In this document: piece after piece, positions 56,789 to 64,000 of the stretch | How positions within the stretch are numbered: position 1 is the first letter of the stretch | Layout: each line of letters starts with the position of its first letter | Assembly: GCA_014155875.1 (NCBI GenBank) | Contig: JACEFZ010017850.1 | Span: 86,001 to 150,000 of the forward strand | DNA: 64,000 nucleotides | Origin: Cepaea nemoralis | Taxonomy: Eukaryota; Mollusca; Gastropoda; Stylommatophora; Helicidae | Reading direction: 5' to 3' | The notes under the pieces: generated by a model | What the model was told of the DNA's origin: nothing | Seen by the model: only the letters and a program-made list of their open reading frames with translations | The model's database searches: none | Program-made: the position numbers and the translations under genes

Positions 56789-56995
56789 TTCTTCTTCTTC
56801 TTCTTCTTCTTCTTCTTCTTCTTCTTCTTCTTCTTCTTCTTCTTCTTCTTCTTCTTCTTCTTCTTCTCCTTCCTTCTCCTTCTCCTTCCTTCTCCTTCTC
56901 CTTCTCCTGCTTCTTCTTCTTCTTCTTCTTCTTCTTCTTCTTCTTCTTCTTCTTCTTCTTCTTCTTCTTCTTCTTCTTCTTCTTCTTCTTCCTTA
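56682..56995. repeat. (TTC)n polypyrimidine tract
   Basis: About 310 bp of TTC with TCC interruptions near 56866-56910. The predicted poly-Lys/Glu/Arg and poly-Ser/Phe/Leu frames are artefacts. Confidence 0.98.
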
Positions 56996-57216
56996 TGAAT
57001 AAAATAATGTTGGAAATAGAGAGACAAGAAAAAGAGAAGTAAGTTAAATTAGCCTGTGGGGCAGTCTTCATAAAAAAAAAAAATGTTCGTTTGTTCGTTC
57101 GACCACACTTCACCCCCCTCAAAACACTTCTTAGTTTTTCCTGTCAGGCATATAGCGCAATGAAATAACGACAACACCACATTTATAAGAACACTTTGAT
57201 TTTATCTTTGCATGCG

Positions 57217-57480
57217 TCAGATTTGACACAGTCTATGAACGTCACACACCTGGGTCAGTCTGTCTCCTGCATCATTTGTGTCCCAGGTCAATGGTTTGCA
57301 GATGTCAGTAATCACACGCACCATACCAAATGAAACACATGTAGACTTCCCAGCTCTAAGAGATTCCGAGAATATTTCATAATGATCTTCGAAGACGTGG
57401 TTACTGCTGACCGCGTATATGAATATAGGCTGGTCAAGTCGAAAGCTAGCGGGCGCGCTAGCGAATTTGAAATGGAACAA
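57217..57480 (-). other. Open frame of 87 codons, unidentified, weak exon candidate
   Basis: Normal amino acid composition, including 'RLDQPIFIYAVSSNHVFEDH', 'SFGMVRVITDICKPLTWDTN' and a C-terminal 'CDVHRLCQI'. It lies in non-repetitive DNA, unlike almost everything else here. I do not recognise a family. No convincing splice sites, poly-A signal or neighbour exons were seen, so chance is quite possible. Confidence 0.25.
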
Positions 57481-57589
57481 CGCTATTCACGCCATGATAG
57501 CGGTTAGACGAAGCTTTGGTGTGTATACGGATTGATGAATTATGCATTATTCTAGGATCGTGGAAACTGTTCTGTTTACTCATATACTG

Positions 57590-58205
57590 CTACATCCGTA
57601 TTTTTGAAAGTGTCTACAAAGCAGTCGTATTATCCACCCTGCTATATGTTTGTGAAACCTGAACTGTTTACCAGCGAGTAACTTAAATCACTTCCACATG
57701 GTCTCCCTTAGGAAGCTACTGAAGATCAAATCAAACAGGATCCCAGGTACTGAAGTCTTGGAAAGATCGTCCATTCCCAGTATCCACACTCTACTAATGA
57801 ACAATCATGGGCTGGTCACCTGACTCGCATGCCAGATGGCATGCTCCTTAAACGATATTTTACGATGAGTTGTGTTGGGGTATACGATCCCAGGGAGGCC
57901 AGGTGAAACGCGTTATAGACACTGAAGATATCGCTCAAAGCTTTTGGAATTCATCACGACACTTGGGAGACTGCTACCAGAGACCGACATTCGTGGCGTA
58001 CGCAAGGGTGTAGTCACGCAAATAGGACTGTAAGAGCTGTGGGGGGAAAAAGGTTGGAAAAAAAAAAAAACCACGGTAGGAGATCCTCCTCCTGGAACTT
58101 CGGACATTCTTTGTCCACATTGTCAAAGAACATTTCGAGCCAAAATAGACCTTACCAGCCATCTAAGAACTCACGGCTCAAAATTCTCAAGCCTCACTAG
58201 ATGAA
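57590..58205 (+). mobile_element. LINE reverse transcriptase 3' end with C2H2 finger
   Basis: Pieces in several frames: 'VYKAVVLSTLLYVCET', stop, 'TVYQR', then 'MGWSPDSHARW' region (equivalent of GHVTRMPD), 'LKAFGIHHDTWETATRDRHS', and finally 'ILCPHCQRTFRAKIDLTSHL' plus 'RTHG', a complete C2H2 finger. This layout is widespread in animal LINEs. It has many stops and shifts. A run of 13 A lies at 58059-58071. Confidence 0.85.
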
Positions 58206-58424
58206 CAGAATGGTCATAATCATTCTTGATGGACAAACACCATTTTGGACATCTGATTGGGTAATTAGGTTAGATTTTCTCTGGATACACTTTGTTAGCC
58301 ACAAAAGTACATGTCGAGGGACTTTAAAGTTGCATTAAAACAATATGCTGAGGGTAATAAATGACAGCTTGGGGTATCATGAAAGTCTGCGTGATTCTTC
58401 TCCATCACGAATATTGGAGTGGGA

Positions 58425-59065
58425 AATCGAGTATGGGGGGGGGGGGGGGGTTATTATGGAGCTGTTGGAGTGGAAAATCGTGTTTGGAAATGTTGGAGTT
58501 GGAATTCAAGTATGGAGCTATTGGAGTGGGACACCCTATATGGAGCTGTAGGAGTGGAAAATCGAGTATGAAACCGTTGGAGTGGGAACTCGTGTATGGA
58601 CTTGTTGGAGTGGGAAATCGTGTATGGAATTGTTGGAGTGGGAAATCATGAATGGAACTGCTGGAGTGGAAAAACTTGTATGGAATTGTTGGAGTGGGAA
58701 ATCGTGTATGGAACTGTTGGAGTGGGAAAGCGTGCATAACACTGTAGGAGTGGCAAATCGTGTGGTATTGTTGGAGTGGGAAATCATGTATGGAATTGTT
58801 GGAGTGGGAAATCATGAATGGAACTGCTGGAGTGGAAAAACTTGTATGGAATTGTTGGAGTGGGAAATCGTTTGTGAAAATGCTGGAGTGGAAAATCGGG
58901 TATGGAGCTGATGGAGTGGAATATCGGGTATGGAACTCTTGGATTAGGAAATCGAATATGGAACTGTTGGATTAGGAAATCGAATATGGAACTGTTGGAT
59001 TATGAAATCGGCTATGGAACTGTCGGATTAGGAAATCAGCTATGGAAATGTTGGAGATTTAAATC
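58425..59065 (+). repeat. 28-bp minisatellite, about 22 copies
   Basis: Unit: TTGGAGTGGGAAATCGTGTA plus TGGAACTG, with many variants. A block of about 70 bp with 'GGGAAATCATGAATGGAACT' and 'GGAAAAACTTGTATGG' occurs twice (from about 58638 and 58799), 161 bp apart. A G-run lies at 58435-58450. Confidence 0.93.
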
Positions 59066-59224
59066 TATTATGTAAATGTTTTAGCCTGAAGTCTACTATT
59101 TAAATGTGTGATTTTGAATATGGAATTTGAAACTTAATATGGAATTTGAAACTGAATATGGAATAGGTCGCAATGCCAGCAGACCAGGGCGGTTCCTATA
59201 AATAGATAAGTATTTCGCAACAAT

Positions 59225-59370
59225 GTGAATCAACGCCTGTGGGTTCATACTTGAGGGAACGGTGAGTTGTCTTTCCTGTGTACGTAATTCATGTCCCTTA
59301 CTTCAGCTGGGGGTTTGACCGGTGCAGATTTCTTTTGTGTTTGTCTCTTGTCTTTTCTCTTTTCCGTACA
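59225..59370 (-). mobile_element. LINE ORF1-end fragment, antisense
   Basis: Minus strand reads 'KRKDKRQTQKKSAPVKPP', a Lys-rich tail, then 'NYVHRKDNSPF'. It pairs with the + strand fragment at 59800-59945 and resembles the end of the ORF1 region near 60740-60860. Confidence 0.55.
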
Positions 59371-59799
59371 CACTGAAGCCTACATTGCATGCCGTAGGAT
59401 GCTACTAGTGATGTTTGGCAGTGTGTCACAGAGGCTTTTCGGGGAAGCAGAAAATAGTAACGTGCAGCCTACTTTGCATGTCATAAGAGGAGACTAGTGA
59501 GGGTTGTCCCGTATGTTACAGATGTCCCGTGGGAAGCAGAATATATTAACACTGTAACCTGCTATGTACGAGGCGACAACACAGGATTGGTCATGGCGCT
59601 GAAACACTCACTCTGTAGAAACATTTTGCACACAATTTCAATCAGCCATGAGCAAAAGATGGGGGAACAGATATTGATGCTAACATTAGAATATATACGA
59701 CAATGAGAAAAGGTACAACAGGAAGCAAAGAACCGTACCCAAGGGATGATTCCTTCTAAATACGATATCCACTAACAACATACGAGCATCGAGCCTTTA
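59371..59799. other. Spacer between inverted LINE fragments
   Basis: Contains an inner duplication of 'GCCTACATTGCATG' / 'GCCTACTTTGCATG' (59378 and 59468) followed each time by 'TAGTGA' words. No gene recognised. Confidence 0.4.
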
Positions 59800-59945
59800 C
59801 TGATAGACGGAAAAGCAACAAGAGACAAACACAAAGAAATCAGCACCGGCCAAAACCCCCGCTGCTTTCAGGGACATTAATTATATACACAGAAAAGATA
59901 ACTCACCGACAGAGAAGAAAAATAATCTAAACCTGCTATGATCTA
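59800..59945 (+). mobile_element. LINE ORF1-end fragment, sense
   Basis: 'ACAAGAGACAAACACAAAGA' and 'AATCAGCACCGGCCAAAACC', then 'NYIHRKDNSPTEKKNNL'. Reverse complement partner of 59225-59370. Confidence 0.55.
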
Positions 59946-60054
59946 CCTTAATTAACATCTAGGCCGAAGAAGACGGTTGAATGATGTGTAAAGTTTTTGT
60001 TTTTGTTCTACAAATCGAATCAGACTGGAGTAGTTTTTGTAGCACTATGAAACT

Positions 60055-60110
60055 TAGGTGTATATTCTTTTAAGGATGTCTCAGTCAATCCCAGCATGTT
60101 TTGCATTTCT
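60055..60110 (-). mobile_element. SINE family C, 3' end only
   Basis: 'GGTGTATATTCTTTTAAGGA' and 'AGTCAATCCCAGCATGTTTT' match the antisense end of SINE C. Confidence 0.6.
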
Positions 60111-60425
60111 TTTATTCGCTCGCTTTGAACGTAAACGTAGTCCATACACATGTAGGGTGTAGTTTTAATGACTGTGCAGTGTTTGAAAATATTGCCGGTC
60201 CAAGGTTTGTATTTAATAATTATGTTGCATGAATTTTACAGAGGGTGGATACAAAACTTAGACCGGAAATATTTTCAAACACTGCACATTCAGTAACAAT
60301 ACATCCTATACTATTTCTAGTGTTCTGGACTGATTTTATTTTTTTTTTGCGTGTGAATTAGCTTTCTCTATTATCAGTGTCCCTGGCTATCAGGCGAACC
60401 CACTCCGACTTCTGAGGTACTCAAT
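60111..60425 (-). mobile_element. SINE family A, antisense, carrying a MITE
   Basis: Tail 'CGCTCGCTTTGAACGTAAAC' and 'GTAGTCCATACACA', then a 158-bp palindrome, then 'CTATTTCTAGTGTTCTGGAC', 'ATTATCAGTGTCCCTGGCTA' and 'GGCGAACCCACTCCGACTTC'. The reference order at 4316-4592 shows that the palindrome was inserted between the tail and the body. Confidence 0.88.
60153..60310. mobile_element. Palindromic MITE, TA target type
   Basis: 'TGTGCAGTGTTTGAAAATAT' (about 60173-60192) and its near-complement before 60288 form a 40-bp stem with about four mismatches. Weaker pairing continues outwards to 'TAGGGTGTA' and 'TACATCCTA'. The ends lie next to TA at 60153 and 60309, which fits a Tc1/mariner-like TA target, but the TA duplication is inferred. 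Confidence 0.7.
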
Positions 60426-60600
60426 GAAAGGGTTAGACGCTATGACATCATCACTGATGTAGACCTAAGGGAAAGAACTAGAGTAGCTCCAGCGAAGCAG
60501 GAGGTGAAAGAAAGACGCTGGCTTTGGGTAAGACAGAGTTGGAACACATTCCAAATTCCAATTTTCAAAAAAAAAAAAAAACTAAATTCAAAATTCGGTC
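60426..60600. other. Unassigned, with an A-run at 60568-60582
   Basis: No feature was recognised except an A homopolymer. Confidence 0.3.
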
Positions 60601-60639
60601 TCGTCTAACCTGCTTCCTCAACGGTGGTTATTGTTGAAA

Positions 60640-62365
60640 GCCGTGGTTTTTGTGGGTTTTCAGCCATGTTTCTTGTTTTGTGCGCTCTTACGCGTAGTCC
60701 TCCCTAGGACCGGTTGAGTAATTGTTTATGTCTGTGACGTCAGCTGGGGGGGGGGGGGGGGGGTCGGTGGCTATCCTTTGTGCCCGTCTCCTCGTGTGGT
60801 TTTATTTGTTGGTTCTTTTTGCCTCCTTTTTTGTGTATTGTTTGTAGGAGCTATTCTATGTTGTCATTTTCCTTCTTCTTGCGCCTGTTTTTATTTTCGA
60901 TAAAGAGTTTATGTTTTCTTTCGCAGTCTTCCTCCGTGGAAAGCCATGGGATGATCTCTCCGTAATCTATACAGTACCTGAATGAGGTCTTATAGTCATA
61001 GATTGTATCGGGTTATTGTATCGGTTGCCCTCTGAGTTTCTTGGGCTTCTTCTTTTATTTTTCTTCCCAGCGGATTCTGGATTCCTTGTTCGCGAGTTTG
61101 CCTGCTCCCTTGCCGATTCTAGCAACTCCTCCAAGGTAGGTCCCCGGGGCCTCGCCATGCCGTCCTCGGGGTGCTCATCTCGGTTTTCTTCGGATGTCTG
61201 GCGAGATATTGGTTTCCTTTAGGATGTTGTGGGCGTCGTGGTTTTTGCTGCCGGCTTTAGCTTGCGATTCAGGCTCGGTCTCTTGGTTTTCATCTTGCGA
61301 TTTCTATGTGGTTTCTTGTATGGCTTCTGTTGGTTTGTTTCGGAAAAGTTCCATTTCAGCTTTCTGTAGTTCTCGCTCTTCTTTAATGGTTTGCTAGGAT
61401 TTCTTCGTTCTCCTTCTTAATCAGTGCCATATGTTCCACTTCTTGCTTGATGTTTTGATGGATCTCCTTTATTTCAGCCAGCAGTTTCTCATTGTCGCTG
61501 GTCGGAGTCGGCGTCATAAGTGCCTTGACTTGCTTCTTCAACTCGTCTATCTGGTTTTGCAGTTGATCTCTTTCAGCTTGTGATATACCCGTGGCTGTCT
61601 CGCACCTCCGCATTGCTGTCCTTATATGGTGTCTTTGTGTTGATGGCGACTTTAAGACGTCTCTGTGTCTTTGAAGGTACGGACAGCTTAAGTATCTTGC
61701 TCCATGCTTGCCCAGGCAGTTGGTGCACTTTCTTTTGTTGTTGGGTGCTCGGAAGTCCGTGTCCAGCTTGGCCAGCGGACACTCCTTGAAGGCGTGGTGA
61801 TCGGCGCAGTACCGGCAGATTTCCGTCTTACTGCGACATGCTGCTCTGCTGTGGCCGGCCCTCTGGCATCTGGAACATTAATTGACTCTTGGGATGAATT
61901 CTCTCTGGCTGTTGTATTTTCTTGTTGATTGAATACTGTGGTCGGCATCTCAGCTGCCCTCTGTCGTCACCACCGCCAAGGTTGTAGGAATCTTGGAGTA
62001 GGTGAGGAGCCGCTCCGCCTTCAAGAATCGGATGTGAAGATTCTCTTCTCGTAGCTGCTTCAGAATTTCTTCGTCTGATAGCTCCACTTGGATACGCTTG
62101 ACAACCCACTTGTCGGTAAGTCGGTAGTTTCCGACTCTGGTGTCTTTGTCCTCTCTGTGCTTCTCAGTAGGTTTGGCTCTTGTTTGTGATGGGTTGTCGT
62201 CGTCCTTCCTCGTGGTAGCTTCATTAGAGGTTGATTGAGGTTCTTGTTGTTTGCTGCAGCTCGCAAGGTAGATTCTCTCCGCTCGTCTCCTTGTCGGCTG
62301 CCACGCTGCACATCTTGGTTGCCACGTGTCTTTTGGAGTTCTTGCCACGTGCCATTTCCCCCCGT
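60640..62365 (-). pseudogene. LINE ORF1 (zinc-knuckle, coiled-coil protein), frameshifted
   Basis: The minus strand starts with MARTPKDTWQ (ATG at 62348), then a conserved 'WVVKRIQVELSDEEILKQLR' block, as in gag-like ORF1 of Jockey/I-type LINEs. A frame change near 61960 is followed by three zinc knuckles at 61683-61877: 'CSRCQRAGHSRAAC', 'CRYCADHHAFKEC', 'CTNCLGKHGARYLSC'. A coiled coil follows ('ISQAERDQLQNQIDELKKQV', 61530-61600, to about 61383), then a Lys/Arg-rich end and a Pro run from the G-tract at 60748-60765. Such proteins bind the element's own RNA. The usual following ORF2 is not seen; a short 'MAENPQKPRLS' start at 60667 ends at once. Confidence 0.85.
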
Positions 62366-62639
62366 ATCAGGCTTCTTGACTTGTTAAGAACACATGAGGA
62401 TAGTGTAACTAGAAGGTTATTTCTCTAGAACCTACAAGGCAAACGGAATAGCAGAAGACCTAATAATACATTGAGGATAGGATTCGAGACAGAGATAAAT
62501 AATGTGGGGAGGACATACATGGGGGTGAGTTGCGGGATACAGCAAGGGATAAGGATTTCTTGGAGTGAGTTCGTTGAGGGCATGTGCCCCAATAGATAAA
62601 ACAAAGAAGAATGAGAAGAATGTCAGTCGCTACACTTTA
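62366..62639. other. Probable 5' region of the LINE, otherwise unassigned
   Basis: It lies upstream of the ORF1 start on the minus strand. No internal promoter motif can be named. Confidence 0.3.
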
Positions 62640-62850
62640 AATTGGGCTGCGTTGGCGGTCTTGTTTCGCTATCTGACACGATCACCAGAGTCGTGGATAA
62701 GCTGTGTTCTTTTCTCGACCATACCACATGACGAAGCCATCCAGGTGTTTACTTCTCTGCCTTCCTCTTGTTCTTTTCCCATCAGTCTTGCCACTTGTCA
62801 CCAAGTTCTCCAATTTATGTCTTCTCATAACGTGTCCAACAAATTGTCAC
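62640..62850 (-). mobile_element. LINE 3' tail, antisense (family of 53300-53774)
   Basis: Minus strand: 'FVGHVMRRHKLENLVTSGKT', 'GKRTRGRQRSKHLDGF', then 'CCACGACTCTGGTGATCG'. Frame broken near the end. Confidence 0.85.
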
Positions 62851-63595
62851 TGAATGACAACAATGATAACATGAATAACAGTCATGATGCTGATGATGAT
62901 ATACAAGTACAAATACAAATACTTGTACATTGCCTTTCAAATAAAAGTAGAATAAGCAAAGACAATACGATACGAGTATTTCCGGTGATCGATAAATGCA
63001 TTGCTAAATTACGTTTACCGAAATAAAACAGCAATATTGATTCACAGTTTTATCAACACATTACATGAACAATTATAACTGCCTCCTCTCTGTGACAAAT
63101 TCAGACAACAGAGAAATCTCCATTGCGACAACTAGCTTAATTAGGCATAACAACTTATATACGTCACACTGTCTCATTTTCCTAATCATTCAGAAATGAC
63201 AACCAAAGGATTTAACTAAATGTAAATAAGAATGTTAAAACAAACTAAACTTTAATAAATCTATTATTAGCTTATCTAAGGATTGAAAACACGAGAAGAC
63301 GTAGAAAAGATTACAGTGCTACAAAGGTTAATAGTGTCTGTATAGCCAGTTATAAATCAGATTCTGAAATCTATAAATCTGAATGTCAAACATAAGATCT
63401 TAGATATGGAAAGAACGTGCGTGGGTATGAAGAAACACACAAGTAGATCATGTTTTGAACAAAGTGACGTCGGTGACAATTGTTGTGACATGTCTTGACA
63501 AACATTGTTCATAAATAAATACACACGAATTGTTTGCAACTCATAGAAGTAGGGGTCACAATTAGAGACTAGAGCAAGGACTAGACAACATAACA
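62851..63595. other. Unassigned AT-rich stretch
   Basis: The open frame 63357-63596 (-) has no recognisable domain. No tandem or transposon match seen. Confidence 0.3.
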
Positions 63596-63597
63596 AT

Positions 63598-63668
63598 TGA
63601 AAGCTGCAGTTACCGACCGGGATTCAAACCTGTCACCTCCAAATGACAACAGCGCCTCGCTGCAGGGA
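63598..63668 (-). mobile_element. tRNA-like fragment, antisense
   Basis: Minus strand has 'GACAGGTTTGAATCCCGGTC', a good B box, and 'GCAGCGAGGCGCTGTTGTC' in the A-box position. Body not followed. Confidence 0.5.
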
Positions 63669-63850
63669 CAAGTGTACTTGGACGCATGACCAATTAGAAA
63701 CCCTTAAACCAGGTGTCTTCATTAGCCAGGTCTATCATCTACATGAACCCACAACTATGGAATACGGACAAAATTCCTGTCCTGACAGACTTAGATTGAA
63801 TACTGTTATGTTCCCGGTGGCTTGTTGTGTTTCGAAATATCAGTACAAAT

Positions 63851-64000
63851 ATAGCCTTGGTGGCGAAGTGCCTGCCTCACGTTCCAATGTTTGTGGGTTG
63901 GATTCCCGCCTACGTCGTTCGGTTAACGAGAGTAATTTTCACGGAGACTCCTGAGGGTCTCGGCTGGAGCTACGGAGTTCGTGCTTTGTGTGACGCTTTT
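63851..64000 (+). mobile_element. tRNA-headed SINE, cut by the window end
   Basis: 'TTGGTGGCGAAGTGCCTGCC' (A box), 'GTGGGTTGGATTCCCGCC' (B box, 63895-63912), then 'AGCTACGGAGTTCGTGC', a word also present in SINE E. It may be a SINE E variant with another head. Confidence 0.6.

Noticed and set aside
56620..57122. Poly Lys/Glu/Arg and poly Ser/Phe/Leu frames
   Set aside because: (TTC)n tract.
58345..58975. Trp/Ser/Gly-rich repeat protein (WSGKS type) on + and Ser/His/Phe-rich on -
   Set aside because: Products of the 28-bp minisatellite; no start context or domain.

Overview
The window looks like non-coding, repeat-dominated chromosomal DNA from an invertebrate animal. No intact host protein gene, rRNA or true tRNA can be supported, and nothing in it looks bacterial or phage-like. 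Two kinds of sequence fill it: dead fragments of retrotransposons and DNA transposons (at least five kinds of non-LTR/LINE remnant, Penelope-like elements with a GIY-YIG endonuclease, several tRNA-headed SINE families, hAT and other MITE-like elements), and more than fifteen tandem arrays with units from 2 bp to about 3.5 kb. The mix of Penelope-like elements, RTE/SR2-like and I/Jockey-like LINE tails and many tRNA-headed SINEs suggests a spiralian (mollusc or flatworm). That placement is inference from family resemblance only.

Layout. 1-8.9 kb: RTE-like LINE tail, 35-bp minisatellite, SINE, diverged 52-bp satellite, LINE and SINE remnants, a back-to-back SINE pair, an RNase H-bearing LINE end, then a 41-bp minisatellite of about 37 copies. 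8.98-21.13 kb: one 12-kb block made almost only of G and T on the + strand, with nested duplications of about 1.15 kb and 3.5 kb. 21.1-30.7 kb: a truncated hAT MITE, an (AT)n tract, then three tandem copies of a 3.2-3.5 kb unit, each holding a tRNA-like head, a 20-bp minisatellite of variable length and a second SINE in antisense. 30.7-36 kb: LINE tails, a 78/79-bp satellite built from a piece of LINE reverse transcriptase, and a three-deep nest (RNase H LINE end inside a SINE inside another LINE).

36-41.5 kb: (CT)n, a complete hAT MITE with perfect 15-bp ends, another LINE tail and SINE, and a nearly homogeneous 52-bp satellite (about 25 copies). 41.9-44.8 kb: two Penelope-like ends arranged head to head as an inverted repeat with about 590-bp arms. 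44.8-54 kb: SINEs, a GT tract, a G-quadruplex-prone 20-bp repeat, an almost open LINE reverse transcriptase fragment, more minisatellites and another reverse transcriptase tail. 54-60 kb: a third Penelope end abutting a 38-bp minisatellite, long purine/pyrimidine tracts, a LINE tail with a terminal zinc finger and a 28-bp minisatellite. 60-64 kb: a SINE carrying a MITE, a frameshifted LINE ORF1 with three zinc knuckles, and further SINE/LINE tails.

The 'genes' here do not form a pathway. The story is insertion, nesting, truncation and local tandem amplification. The strongest unusual observations are the satellite derived from reverse transcriptase coding DNA, the higher-order structure of the 12-kb GT block, the inverted Penelope pair, and the three-unit tandem segment with an internal variable-number repeat. 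Long open frames in the GT, GA, CT, TTC and minisatellite regions are artefacts of low-complexity sequence.
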